62,175 nucleotides of DNA from Actinomyces sp. ZJ308 (lineage in GTDB: Bacteria; Actinomycetota; Actinomycetes; Actinomycetales; Actinomycetaceae), in assembly GCF_011752065.1 (NCBI RefSeq), contig NZ_JAAIJY010000020.1, forward strand, positions 1 to 62,175. Direction: 5' to 3'. Below, piece by piece: positions 10,174 to 19,207 of this stretch. Position 1 is the first letter of the stretch. Each line of letters starts with the position of its first letter. The notes beneath the pieces are model-generated. The model saw nothing but the letters and a program-made list of their open reading frames with translations. It made no database searches and was not told where the DNA came from. Made by a program: the position numbers and the translations under genes.

Positions 10174-10386
10174 GAATCCTCCAAGTGAGACGGGGATAGG
10201 GATCGTGGGTGCCTTCATGGCTGAGTGAGTACACCCCGGCGAATGCGCTTTCTGATTTCAGATCGGCATACGAGCGACAGCCTAAAGGTAAGAGGTCCGA
10301 CTCGTCACCTCGGTTGCCTCTGGCGCAGTGGGGAGTAGTCCCTATACAGAGTCCCGAACGAGTAGCCCCGGTAGGGTTGGGTCACT

Positions 10387-11643
10387 ATGCGTCCCGCCAC
10401 CTCACTGAGCAGCCGTCTGAGCCCGCAACGCGCTCCCGAGCTGATACGTGCCAGAGCCGGGGTCTACCTGGTGTTCCTGGCCAACGGCCTGGGTTTCGCC
10501 AACCTGGTTCCGCGTTTTCCTCAGATCGTGACGCAGCTGGGTCTGAGCAAGGCGGCCTTCGGGCAGGCCGTGGCCGCGGCCAGTGTCGGTGCCCTCGTGG
10601 CGGGGCTCGCCGCATCCTGGCTCATCTCCCGTCTGACCTCGGCCAAGGTCGCCAGCCTGGGCATGCTCGTGGTGGCTCTGGCGCTTCTCGGCGCAGGCCT
10701 GGCCCGTTCATGGATCGTCCTGGCCGGCTGCCTCCTGGTCGTGGGCGGAACGGACGCCATCGTCGACGTCGCACAGAATGCGCACGGCCTTCGGGTCCAG
10801 CGCCGTTGGGGCGCCTCCATCGTGACGAGCTTCCATGCCGCCTGGTCGCTGGGCGCGGTCCTGGGTGCGGCCATGGGACAGGCCATGGCCGGAGCCGGCG
10901 TGGGAATAGGAACCCATATGATGCTGACGGCAGTGCTGCTGCTGATCATCTCGGTGGGGCCCCTGCTGGCGGGCTGGTTCCTGCCCGGTCAGGACTCTGC
11001 TGACCGCGACCCCGCTCAACCCGGGGCCTCCGATGACTCCCATCAGACGTCACTGCCGGCCTCGTCGCACCGCTCACTGCCCGTGACGGTCCTTGTCCTC
11101 AGCATCGTCGGACTACTGTGCGCCGCCTCCATGTTCCCCGAGGACGTCGCCATGAACTGGTCGTCCCTGCTCCTGTCCGAGCAGGGTGCGACTGCCGGCC
11201 ACGTGGGGCTGGGGCTGGTGGCGCTCCAGGGGACGATGATCGTCGGACGCCTGGTGGGGGACCGGATCATCGATGCTGCCGGTTCGCGAGCCGTCATCGC
11301 CTGGGGTGGGGCTCTGGTGACTCTTGGCATGAGCATCGCCCTCCTGCTCTCCTCCGTTCCCGGGACACTGATCGGGATGGCGATCTCCGGAGCCGGCTGC
11401 GCCGTCGCCGTGCCCGTGACCTATTCGGCGGCCGACGACGTCGAAGGACTCCCTCCCGGTCTGGGCCTGACCGTCGTGTCCTGGCTGGCTCGTCTCACTG
11501 GGCTTTTGGCGCCACCGGTTGTCGGCTGGCTCGCCGATGACCACGGACTGTGGGTGGCCCTGGCCTACGGCCTGCTGGGAGGCCTCATCATGGTCACCTG
11601 CTGGCCGATTCTGCGCCGTCGAGGTACAGAGGATGATGCGTGA
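10387..11643 (+). CDS. MFS transporter, YbjJ-like
   Basis: 418 aa, about 12 membrane segments. Features are FLANGLGFANLVPRFPQI in helix 1, a polar central loop (about 200-220), and a repeated second half. The pattern resembles the YbjJ-type MFS proteins of unknown substrate that sit with sugar-metabolism genes. A TAGGGT hexamer at 10372-10377 ends 9 nt before ATG, with no Shine-Dalgarno. Transcribed alone. Confidence 0.85.
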   Translation: MRPATSLSSRLSPQRAPELIRARAGVYLVFLANGLGFANLVPRFPQIVTQLGLSKAAFGQAVAAASVGALVAGLAASWLISRLTSAKVASLGMLVVALALLGAGLARSWIVLAGCLLVVGGTDAIVDVAQNAHGLRVQRRWGASIVTSFHAAWSLGAVLGAAMGQAMAGAGVGIGTHMMLTAVLLLIISVGPLLAGWFLPGQDSADRDPAQPGASDDSHQTSLPASSHRSLPVTVLVLSIVGLLCAASMFPEDVAMNWSSLLLSEQGATAGHVGLGLVALQGTMIVGRLVGDRIIDAAGSRAVIAWGGALVTLGMSIALLLSSVPGTLIGMAISGAGCAVAVPVTYSAADDVEGLPPGLGLTVVSWLARLTGLLAPPVVGWLADDHGLWVALAYGLLGGLIMVTCWPILRRRGTEDDA

Positions 11644-11665
11644 GGCGTTCACGAACAAGAGGATC

Positions 11666-11965
11666 CTAGAACCGGAGCCGAGCCCGGACTCGGAGTAACA
11701 CTCCGGCAACGGCCTGCAAAGCTGCGTCACTGCGTCCCCGTTGATCTGCTTGGAAAGTGCCGCCGTGCCCGGGTTGTAGGCCGCGGTCGCGCTTCTCTAT
11801 GGCGTAACGAACCTCCTGTTCCTCCGCAGCGCCGGCTGGAACGGTAAGACGCTCCTTCACCAGGGCGAGCGCTGTTGGTGATCCCAGCCCGGACTCATCG
11901 ATCGGCATGAGGGGCTCGCTGCGGATACTGCCGGTGGACTCCTCAGGGGCGTTGCTCTCGAGCAT
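11666..11965 (-). CDS. Small hypothetical protein (doubtful)
   Basis: 99 aa if started at ATG 11965; polar and charged, with a middle section resembling a helix (VKERLTVPAGAAEEQEVRYA). I recognise no family. No strong RBS or -10 supports the start, and the 3' end overlaps the hairpin at 11672-11706. Kept because this interval would otherwise be a 400-bp gap and the frame is open; it may be chance. Confidence 0.3.
   Translation of the reverse strand: MLESNAPEESTGSIRSEPLMPIDESGLGSPTALALVKERLTVPAGAAEEQEVRYAIEKRDRGLQPGHGGTFQADQRGRSDAALQAVAGVLLRVRARLRF
11672..11706. terminator. Nested hairpin after MFS gene
   Basis: CCGAG/CTCGG stem nested inside CCGGAG/CTCCGG, 28 bp after the MFS stop. No T-run. 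Confidence 0.45.
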
Positions 11966-12044
11966 GGGCTCATGAACCGACCTGGGAGGCGATTTTCGGC
12001 TGCCACCAGGATCGGGGAAGGGGGAGGCGTTACCATCGCCTCCC

Positions 12045-13190
12045 ATGGATCCCTTTGCGATGACCGTTCCCGCAGATACAGATGCCGGTCTGCCCGCTCT
12101 CGTCCTGTCGGTGCCCACCGGGGAGGACGTCGACCGCATGACGGAGATCTGCCAGGAGGCCGACATCCAGGAGTGGACCCTCGCTCCTCGCGGTTACCAG
12201 CGCAGTGACGCGCAGTTCTTCGTCGAGCAGGTCGTCGCCGGCGGCTGGAACGAGGGGCGTGAGCTCACCTGGGCGGTGCGTCAAGCCGGTGATGACAGCA
12301 CCTTGAACCTTGTGGGAATGCTGAGCGTCACCCTGAACGGCCCGGAAGATGCTCGGACCGGAGAGATCGGATGCTGGCTCACCGGTGCCGCGAGAGGGCG
12401 GGGCACCATGACCCGCGCCGTCGCCGCCCTCATCGAAACGGCCTTCGACCCGGACGGCCCTTTGAGCCTGTCTGCACTGTGGTGGCGCTGCGAGATCCAC
12501 GACTCAAGCGACGGCCCGGTGCCCAACTGGGCCTCCTGGAAGGTCGCCTGGTCCCTCGGCTTCCAGAGGGAAGGACGGGTGCGTCGTCTGCTCCCCAATA
12601 ACGGTCGGCTCCATGACGGATGGATCGCCACCCTGCTCCCCGGTGACCCTCGTGAGCCTCAGGCGCCCTGGGACGGCCCTGCCGGTACGAACGGCGTCCT
12701 TCCCCTCGTGGCGCACGACGGCGTCGGAGAACGCGAGGGGGATGATCCCGAGGCTCTTGTGCGCCGCTTCCACCACGTCTACGGACTGCCCGTCCAGACC
12801 GACGGAGCCAGCCTCGAGCGCGAGAGCCTGAGCATGCGCATGAGCCTCATCGCCGAGGAGTTCGCCGAGCTCGTCGGCGCCGTCTACGGGCAGGCGGCGC
12901 GCTCAGAGATCGAGCTGGGCTACCGCAGCGCCGTGGCCGCCGACGACGGCGCACGTGACGCCGTCGAGGCCGCTGACGCCCTGGCGGACCTCGTCTACGT
13001 CATCTACGGCATGGCCCTGGAGACCGGGATCGACCTGGCGGCCGTGCTCGCCGAGGTGCAGCGCTCCAACATGTCCAAGCTGGGAGCCGACGGAAAGCCG
13101 GTCTACCGCGCGGACGGCAAGGTCCTTAAAGGCCCGGGCTACTTCGCGCCCGATGTGGCCGAGGTGCTGCGCCACCGACGCCTGCGCTAA
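12045..13190 (+). CDS. GNAT acetyltransferase fused to MazG-like NTP pyrophosphohydrolase
   Basis: 381 aa, two domains. Residues about 15-210 resemble a RimJ-type GNAT acetyltransferase: acceptor-side TLAPRGYQRSDAQFFVEQ, acetyl-CoA loop region GCWLTGAARGRGTMTRAVA, and WKVAWSLGFQREGRVRR near the end. Residues about 245-375 are an all-alpha MazG/PRA-PH-like nucleotide pyrophosphohydrolase: RMSLIAEEFAELVGA, then EAADALADLVYVIYGMALE with the metal-binding acidic residues, and RSNMSKLGADGKPVYR. The second half alone is a common actinobacterial house-cleaning type protein; the fusion is less usual. A -10 TACCAT at 12031-12036 lies 8 nt before ATG. Confidence 0.85.
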   Translation: MDPFAMTVPADTDAGLPALVLSVPTGEDVDRMTEICQEADIQEWTLAPRGYQRSDAQFFVEQVVAGGWNEGRELTWAVRQAGDDSTLNLVGMLSVTLNGPEDARTGEIGCWLTGAARGRGTMTRAVAALIETAFDPDGPLSLSALWWRCEIHDSSDGPVPNWASWKVAWSLGFQREGRVRRLLPNNGRLHDGWIATLLPGDPREPQAPWDGPAGTNGVLPLVAHDGVGEREGDDPEALVRRFHHVYGLPVQTDGASLERESLSMRMSLIAEEFAELVGAVYGQAARSEIELGYRSAVAADDGARDAVEAADALADLVYVIYGMALETGIDLAAVLAEVQRSNMSKLGADGKPVYRADGKVLKGPGYFAPDVAEVLRHRRLR

Positions 13191-13214
13191 GAGAGAGTGA
13201 ACCGTCACAACCCT

Positions 13215-13240
13215 AACTTCACTGTACGTATAGTAAAGTT
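13215..13240. promoter_or_regulatory. Probable TetR operator overlapping the exporter promoter
   Basis: A 26-bp near-perfect palindrome (two 13-nt arms, AACTTCACTGTAC and its near-complement, two mismatches) ending directly at the ATG of the exporter. It contains the -10 TATAGT (13229-13234), so a bound dimer would block transcription. The TetR gene closes the same operon. Confidence 0.75.
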
Positions 13241-14761
13241 ATGGTCGTGACTCGTACTCCTGGACTTCGCGCATGTGCGGCTCTGGCCGTCCTGACGCTC
13301 GCTGTGACCCTGCTGGCCATCGACTCCACGGTGCTGGCTCTGGCGATCCCCTCGCTGAGTGCAGACCTGGGCCCCACGGCCACCCAGCTGCTGTGGATCG
13401 GCGACATTTACTCCTTCACCCTGGCGGGTCTGTTGGTGACCATGGGCAATGTCGCCGACCGCATCGGTCGGCGACGCCTCCTGCTCATCGGCACCCTCGG
13501 CTTCGGCGCGGCCAGCGTCATGGCGGCCTTCGCACCGAGCGCGGGAGCCCTCATCGCCGCCCGCGCCCTGCTGGGCGTTGGTGGCGCCACGATCATGCCC
13601 TCCACGCTCTCGCTCATCCGCAATATCTTCCCCGACGCCCGTCACCGCACCACCGCCATCGCGATCTGGTCGGCCGGCAGCTCCGGCGGCACCGCCCTGG
13701 GGCCGTTGGTCGGCGGCGCGCTGCTCGAGCACTTCTGGTGGGGCAGCGTCTTCCTCATCAACGTCCCCGTCATGGCCGCCGTCATCATTACCGGACTGTG
13801 GCTCCTGCCCGAGTCGAAGAATGATCAGGGAGGCCCGGTCGACCTGCTCTCCGCGATGCTGTCGGTGCTGGCCATCGTCCCCATCGTCTACGCAGTCAAG
13901 TCCTTCGCACACGGTGGCTTGACGGTTACTGCCGTAGCAGCCCTGCTCGCGGGGCTTGTCACCGGATGGCTGTTCGTCAGGCGTCAGCGCACCCTGGCTA
14001 CGCCGCTCATCGACGTCGAGCTCTTCAAGCGCCCCGCCTTCACCTGGGCGATCCTCGCCACCGTCCTGGCGATCTTCTCGCTGGCCGGTCTGCTGTACTT
14101 CTTCTCCCAGTACCTCCAGCTCGTCCGGGGCTACTCCACCCTTCAGGCAGGGTTGACCGAGCTGCCCACCTCGCTGGCCTCCATCGCCGTCGTCGCGGTC
14201 GTGGCCGCGGTCGTGCGCCGCCTCGGCAACGGTCGAGCCCTCGGGGGCGGACTCATGGTGGCCGCGGCAGGCTTGATCGTCGTCGCCGTGGGGGAGTCCT
14301 ACGGCGGGATCGTCGTGATCTGCCTGGGGCTGCTCGTCATCGGTGCCGGGATCGGTCTGGCCTTCACGGTCTCCACCGGGGCGGTCCTGGGATCCGTGCC
14401 GGCGGACCGGGCCGGAGCGGCCTCCGCCATCTCCGAGACCGGACTCGAGCTCGGTGTAGCCCTGGGGATCGCGGTGCTCGGTACCACCCAGGACGTCGGT
14501 TACCGGCTCCTGCTCGGGCAGGCTCCTTCAGGTATTCCAGGTCGGGTGGTCGACGCCGCCGAGCAGTCCCTGGCCACCCTGTCCGGTGTCATTGACCGGA
14601 CCGATCCCGGGCAGGCTCAGCTGCTGGCACAGGCTCAGACCGCCTTCACCCACGCCATGCAGGCCACGGCCGTCATCGCTGCCGTTATCCTGCTGGCAGC
14701 GGGAGTCATGGCCGCGCGGCATGTCCCGGCCACGAGCGAGGTGATGGAGGAGGCCTCATGA
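13241..14761 (+). CDS. DHA2-family drug:H+ antiporter (14-TM MFS)
   Basis: 506 aa, about 14 membrane segments, QacA/SmvA/LfrA-like multidrug exporter. Family motifs: LLAIDSTVLALAIPSLSADL (motif D1), GNVADRIGRRRLLLIG (motif A), ALLGVGGATIMPSTLSLIRN (motif B), GTALGPLVGGALLEHFWW (motif C, antiporters). ATG 13241 lies 6 nt after the TATAGT -10, so the mRNA is probably leaderless and the operator covers promoter and start. It overlaps tetR by ATGA. Confidence 0.92.
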   Translation: MVVTRTPGLRACAALAVLTLAVTLLAIDSTVLALAIPSLSADLGPTATQLLWIGDIYSFTLAGLLVTMGNVADRIGRRRLLLIGTLGFGAASVMAAFAPSAGALIAARALLGVGGATIMPSTLSLIRNIFPDARHRTTAIAIWSAGSSGGTALGPLVGGALLEHFWWGSVFLINVPVMAAVIITGLWLLPESKNDQGGPVDLLSAMLSVLAIVPIVYAVKSFAHGGLTVTAVAALLAGLVTGWLFVRRQRTLATPLIDVELFKRPAFTWAILATVLAIFSLAGLLYFFSQYLQLVRGYSTLQAGLTELPTSLASIAVVAVVAAVVRRLGNGRALGGGLMVAAAGLIVVAVGESYGGIVVICLGLLVIGAGIGLAFTVSTGAVLGSVPADRAGAASAISETGLELGVALGIAVLGTTQDVGYRLLLGQAPSGIPGRVVDAAEQSLATLSGVIDRTDPGQAQLLAQAQTAFTHAMQATAVIAAVILLAAGVMAARHVPATSEVMEEAS

Positions 14762-15324
14762 GAAGCTCCAAACGGGACCGCATCATCACCGGGGCGCTCG
14801 AGCTCGCCCACCGTGACGGCTTCGACACGCTCACCTTCGAGGCGCTGGCCGAGCACGTCGGACTGACCCGCGGCGGAGTCATCTACCACTTCCGCACCAA
14901 GACCGAGCTCCTGGAGGGGATCGCGGACGCCTTTTTCGAGCGATGGCGGAACGAGGCCCTGGAAGCGCTGGGCAAACCGCTGGAGGAGGCGAGCAGTGCC
15001 GAGCGGGTCGAGGCCCTGGTACGTTCCGTCGTCGACGGCGAGATCCTCCCCGGCGAGGTCAGCTTCATGCTCTCGGCCACGCCCGAGGCGGAGAAACTCA
15101 AGGAGGCCTGGGACGCGCTGCGCCGCGAGTGGGTCGGGGAGGTCTCAGACCTCACCTCCATGCAGCGCGTGGCCCTGCTGGCCGTGGACGGCTGGTGGGC
15201 CAACCGCGCTGTCGACAGTCGAAGCCGTAACCCCGACGAGCCCGCCATCGCCGACCTCATCGTCTCCCTGGCAGCAGGAAACAATCCTGACCAGGCACTC
15301 GCTGAGGCTGTTGACAAGGACTAA
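14758..15324 (+). CDS. TetR-family transcriptional repressor
   Basis: 188 aa. The N-terminal HTH is clear (RIITGALELAHRDGFDTLTF, EHVGLTRGGVIYHFRTKTEL); the C-terminal helical ligand domain is unspecific. It is translationally coupled to the exporter (ATG inside its stop) and is therefore likely its local repressor acting at the palindrome 13215-13240, autoregulating the operon. Confidence 0.92.
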   Translation: MRSSKRDRIITGALELAHRDGFDTLTFEALAEHVGLTRGGVIYHFRTKTELLEGIADAFFERWRNEALEALGKPLEEASSAERVEALVRSVVDGEILPGEVSFMLSATPEAEKLKEAWDALRREWVGEVSDLTSMQRVALLAVDGWWANRAVDSRSRNPDEPAIADLIVSLAAGNNPDQALAEAVDKD

Positions 15325-15385
15325 TGACCCAAAAATGTCTGCTTGTTGTGCTTGAGAAGCCGCGGGCTCATGGCACGATGGGCCC

Positions 15386-17437
15386 ATGAGCGAGACCACC
15401 GATGGCACCGACCTCCCGGAGTCGAACGTCTTCGCCAGGCCCTGGCCGCTCGACCTGGAGCTTCCCGGTTTCACGGCCGTGGACCATGCCGACATCGAAC
15501 CGGCCATTCGGGCCGGGATGGCTGCCGAGCGTCAGGAGTGGGAGGCGATCGCCACCAATGAGGCAGAGCCCACGATCGCCAACACCGTTGATGCCCTGGA
15601 ACGATCCGGTGAGCTGCTGGAACGGGCTCTGACGGTTCTGGACGCCCTGACCTCCGCCACGGAGTGCCCGGACCTCGATGCGCTCGAGGAGGCGCTCGCT
15701 CCTGAACTGGCGGCGCACTCCGACGCCTACCATCTCGACTCGCGCCTCTATCGGCGCTTCAAGGTCCTTGACGATCTCGTCGCCGCCGCGCCCGATGGCC
15801 AGGACGCCTGCGACGCCGACGATGCCGTCATCGACGCCGAGACCGCTCGTCTCATCCGTCTGACCGTCGAGGAGTTCGAACGCAACGGCGTCGGCTTGGA
15901 GGAGTCGGATGCCGCCGCCCTCAAGGAGATCAACGCCCGCGTCAACGCGCTCAAGATGCGTTTCTCCGTCCTGGCCACAGAGGCGATGCACGCCGCCAAA
16001 GTCACGAACGTCACGGTCCCACCCACCCTGGCCACCACCCGACCGCACGGCGCCAGACTCGCCCTCCTGGAGAGGTCCATGAGCAGGGGACTCGGTGGGC
16101 GGGACAGCGCCGGTGACACCCGAAGCATCGTCCTTCAGCTCGCGGCACTGCGCGCCGAGCGAGCCGCTCTGCTCGGATACCCGCACCACGCCGCTCTTGT
16201 GGCCGCGGAGTCGGCCGCCAGAACCACCGAGGCCGTCTCCGAGATGCTGGCCCGCCTCACACCGCCCGCCATGGCCAACGCCCGCCGCGACGCCCAGGTC
16301 TACGCCGCCCGCATGGACCATGATCCCCAGACCCGGGCGGGCGAGGCCTTCGGCCCCGCCGACTGGCCTCTCTACGAGGCCGCTGAGCGCAAGGATCGCT
16401 TCGGCGTCGACGACGAGGTCCTGGCCCCTTACCTGGAGCTGTGGAGCGTCATCACCAAGGGGGTCTTCTACGCCGCCAATCGTCTTTACGGCATCACCTT
16501 CCATGAGCGCGAGGACCTGGCCGAGCACATGTACGCGCCCGGTGTGCGGGTCTGGGAGGTGCGTGACGGGGCAGAACCGGACGCCCCGGTTCTGGGACTC
16601 TTCGTCGGCGACTACTACGCCCGAGCCGGCAAGTCCGGAGGCGCCTGGATGGACAGCCTCGTGACCGGCTCGAGGCTGACCGGGCGCAGGCCGGTCGTCA
16701 TCAACTGCTGCAACATCGAGCAGCCCACCTCCGGCCCTGCCCTGCTGACCTGGGACGAGGTCATCACCTGCTTCCACGAGTTCGGGCACGCTCTGCACGC
16801 CCTGTTATCCGAGGCCCGTTACCCCTCGGCCTTCGGTACGGCCGTGCCTCGGGACGTCGTCGAGTTCCCCAGCCAGCTCAACGAGAAGTGGGCTCTTCAC
16901 CCCGAGGTGCTCGCCGGCTACGCCCGCCACGTGGACACCGGGGAGCCTCTGCCGGCTGAGCTGGCCGAGCGGCTGCGCGGCCAGGGCACCTTCGGTCAGG
17001 GCTACGCCACCACGGAGTACCTGGGGGCCGCCCTGCTCGACCAGGCCTGGCACACCCTCGCCCCCGGACAGGTCCCAGGCGATGTCAACGAGGTCGAGCA
17101 GTTCGAGCACCGGGCTCTGGCCGAGGCCGGCGTCAACGACGCGCTCGTTCCCCCGCGCTACCGCACCACCTACTTCTCCCACATTTTCGCCGGCGGCTAC
17201 AGCGCCGCCTACTACGCCTACATCTGGAGCGAGGTCATGGATGCCGACGCCATCACGTGGTTCACCACTGACGGCGCGATCGACGGCGACCTCGGCCTGA
17301 ACCGTAGGTCAGGGGAGACCTTCCGCCGCGAGTTCCTCGCCCGCGGCGACTCCCGGGACCCCCTGGACTCCTACCGCGCCTTCACCGGGCGCGAACCCAG
17401 CATCCTGCCCCTTCTCAAGCGCCGCGGACTCACCTGA
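15386..17437 (+). CDS. M3-family oligopeptidase (Dcp/PrlC-like)
   Basis: 683 aa, cytosolic zinc metallopeptidase that trims short peptides. The zinc site CFHEFGHALHALL is near residue 464 (His464, Glu465, His468) and the third ligand is in the downstream FPSQLNEKWALHPEVL block, as in oligopeptidase A and dipeptidyl carboxypeptidase. The length is normal for the family. A CACGAT hexamer 6 nt upstream of ATG could be a weak -10; no Shine-Dalgarno. Followed after 48 bp by the oxidoreductase. Confidence 0.93.
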   Translation: MSETTDGTDLPESNVFARPWPLDLELPGFTAVDHADIEPAIRAGMAAERQEWEAIATNEAEPTIANTVDALERSGELLERALTVLDALTSATECPDLDALEEALAPELAAHSDAYHLDSRLYRRFKVLDDLVAAAPDGQDACDADDAVIDAETARLIRLTVEEFERNGVGLEESDAAALKEINARVNALKMRFSVLATEAMHAAKVTNVTVPPTLATTRPHGARLALLERSMSRGLGGRDSAGDTRSIVLQLAALRAERAALLGYPHHAALVAAESAARTTEAVSEMLARLTPPAMANARRDAQVYAARMDHDPQTRAGEAFGPADWPLYEAAERKDRFGVDDEVLAPYLELWSVITKGVFYAANRLYGITFHEREDLAEHMYAPGVRVWEVRDGAEPDAPVLGLFVGDYYARAGKSGGAWMDSLVTGSRLTGRRPVVINCCNIEQPTSGPALLTWDEVITCFHEFGHALHALLSEARYPSAFGTAVPRDVVEFPSQLNEKWALHPEVLAGYARHVDTGEPLPAELAERLRGQGTFGQGYATTEYLGAALLDQAWHTLAPGQVPGDVNEVEQFEHRALAEAGVNDALVPPRYRTTYFSHIFAGGYSAAYYAYIWSEVMDADAITWFTTDGAIDGDLGLNRRSGETFRREFLARGDSRDPLDSYRAFTGREPSILPLLKRRGLT

Positions 17438-17485
17438 CGAGCGCGGTCAGCGTTTTCACCCTCTCATCACCGGAAGGAACACAAT

Positions 17486-18586
17486 ATGGCTCGCGTCACC
17501 ATCGTCGGCGGTGGATACGGCGGCATCACCGTCGCCAAGGCCCTCGACGACGTCGCCGAGGTCACCCTCGTGGAGCAGAAGGACACCTTCGTCAGCCACG
17601 CCGCAGCGCTGCGGGCGGCGGTCGACCGGGACTGGGCGGAGAAGATCTTCCTGCCCTACGACCGGCTCCTGACCAACGGACGCGTCGTTCACGGAACGGC
17701 TCTGGCCGTTCGCGGCACCACCGTCGAGGTCTCCGGGCACGGGCCGATCGGGGCCGACTACCTGGTGCTGGCCACCGGGACCGCCTACCCCTTCCCGGCC
17801 AAGCACATGGAGTCCTCCTCCGTCATCGCCAAGGCTCGTATCGAGCGGGTCCACGCCAACCTCGAGCAGTCCTCGCGAGTGCTCATCGTGGGGGCCGGCG
17901 CCGTCGGTATCGAGCTGGCCGGAGAGATCACCTCGGCCTTCCCCGGTATCAAGGTGACCATGCTGGAGGCCGCCGACAGGATCCTGCCCGCCGGGGACTA
18001 CAAGCCGGAGATCCGCGAGGCCATCTCCGATCAGCTCGCGCAGCGCGGGGTGGAGATCATCACCGGTGACTCCCTCAGCTTCCTGCCTCCGGTCGACGTC
18101 GGCGTGCTCTCGCCCTTCCGGGTCACGACCCAGGGCGGACGCCCCCTGGAGGCCGACATGTGGTTCCGGGCCTACGGCTCGGCGGCCGCCACCGGATTCC
18201 TCAGTGAGGACTACGACGAGGTACGCCACTACGACGGGACCATCCGTGTTGACGAGTACCTGCGAGTGGTGGACCACCCCGGCGTCTGGGCCATCGGCGA
18301 CATCACGGACGTGCGCGAGTCCAAGCGTGCCGACGCCGCCCGGGCCCACGCCCGAGTCGTCGCCGACAACATCGCCGACGTCATCGCGGGTCGGGAGCCC
18401 GCCGCGACCTACACGCCCGGAACCGAACGGATCATCCTGCCCCTGGGCCCTGAGGGCGGCGCCTCCCAGATCCTGCGCGATGGCGTGCGCGTCGTCGTCG
18501 GCCCCGAGGAGACCAGCAGAATCAAGGGGGAGGACCTCTTCCTGGGCTTCATTCGCCAGGAGCTGGGGGTCGAGCAGGAGGCCTGA
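17486..18586 (+). CDS. FAD-dependent NAD(P)H oxidoreductase (NDH-2/AIF type)
   Basis: 366 aa two-dinucleotide-fold flavoprotein. The FAD motif VTIVGGGYGGITVAKAL is at residues 4-20, the ATG motif LVLATGTAYPF at about 93-103, the NAD(P) motif VLIVGAGAVGIELAGEI at 132-148, and the second FAD motif GVWAIGDITDVRES late. No membrane anchor like that of classical NDH-2 is evident. Resembles AIFM2/FSP1-like oxidoreductases; substrate not determined. GGAAGGA lies 6-7 nt before ATG. Confidence 0.85.
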   Translation: MARVTIVGGGYGGITVAKALDDVAEVTLVEQKDTFVSHAAALRAAVDRDWAEKIFLPYDRLLTNGRVVHGTALAVRGTTVEVSGHGPIGADYLVLATGTAYPFPAKHMESSSVIAKARIERVHANLEQSSRVLIVGAGAVGIELAGEITSAFPGIKVTMLEAADRILPAGDYKPEIREAISDQLAQRGVEIITGDSLSFLPPVDVGVLSPFRVTTQGGRPLEADMWFRAYGSAAATGFLSEDYDEVRHYDGTIRVDEYLRVVDHPGVWAIGDITDVRESKRADAARAHARVVADNIADVIAGREPAATYTPGTERIILPLGPEGGASQILRDGVRVVVGPEETSRIKGEDLFLGFIRQELGVEQEA

Positions 18587-18658
18587 TCGGCTACGACGCG
18601 AGTCCGTGTCGCGACCCGCTTGTGCGCCGGGCGGGGGAGAGCCGGTAGTGTGTCCTAC

Positions 18659-18976
18659 ATGACGAACGACCCGCGGTCCGCGCTCAACCGACTCATCGCC
18701 GCCTTCGAGGCGCACCTGGATGCTGCCGCGACCGGCGATGAGCTCTCCCCGGCCGTGGTCGCGGCCGAGAACGCACTTCAGGACGCCTTCTTCACCTACG
18801 ACGACTCGCTGTTCACCGCCTACGGCATTGAGCTTCCCTTCGAGGCCTTCGACTCCGACGGCGATGATGATGAGGATGACGATGATGACTATGACGACGA
18901 CGGCGAGTATGACGACGATGAGGATGACGACTACGACGAGGAGGGTGACGACGAGGACTACGACGATGAGGAATGA
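18659..18976 (+). CDS. Very acidic small protein, unknown function
   Basis: 105 aa. Residues 1-60 form a helical domain (TNDPRSALNRLIAAFEAHLD, AENALQDAFFTYDDSLFTAY); from about 66 to the end it is an Asp/Glu run with scattered Tyr and Gly, nearly without other residues. Similar short proteins with the N-terminal module and an acidic tail occur in other actinobacteria (from memory, sometimes labelled primosomal without proof). ATG 18659 lies 7 nt after TAGTGT (18646-18651): leaderless. A strong terminator follows. Confidence 0.75.
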   Translation: MTNDPRSALNRLIAAFEAHLDAAATGDELSPAVVAAENALQDAFFTYDDSLFTAYGIELPFEAFDSDGDDDEDDDDDYDDDGEYDDDEDDDYDEEGDDEDYDDEE

Positions 18977-19006
18977 CTAATTTCCTCGGTCCGTAATCGC
19001 CCAGCA

Positions 19007-19043
19007 GTGGGGCTCGCACCAGGTGTGCGAGCCCCACTTTTTT
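19007..19043 (+). terminator. Rho-independent terminator
   Basis: Perfect 13-bp GC-rich stem (GTGGGGCTCGCAC), 5-nt loop, then TTTTTT at 19038-19043: a classical intrinsic terminator after the acidic-protein gene. Confidence 0.93.
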
Positions 19044-19131
19044 GCTGAGAATCAGGGGCTTATGCAGGACGTTATGTCAGGTGAGAGCTGAGGTTAGGTG
19101 GCCGGTAGGTCTATATGATACGGTGACACTT

Positions 19132-19150
19132 CCTAGGTAAGCCTTCCCTC
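19132..19150. promoter_or_regulatory. Probable DtxR/IdeR iron box in siderophore operon promoter
   Basis: On the minus strand the site reads AGGGAAGGCTTACCTAG, matching the DtxR/IdeR consensus (TTAGGTTAGSCTAACCTAA) at nearly every position of one half and the first AGG of the other. It lies just downstream of a likely -10 (TATGAT, 19114-19119), about 60 bp before the lipoprotein start, where an iron-bound repressor would block initiation. A second half-site TTAGGT is at 19094-19099. Confidence 0.65.
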
Positions 19151-19207
19151 ATTAACGGTGGTCGGATGTGCTGTGTCCGGCCATCACTCGCGAAGATAGG
19201 AATCCCT

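Noticed and set aside
18840..18976. GATGA-type short tandem repeat as a mobile or CRISPR-like repeat
   Set aside because: It is Asp/Glu codon repetition in the acidic protein, without regular spacers.
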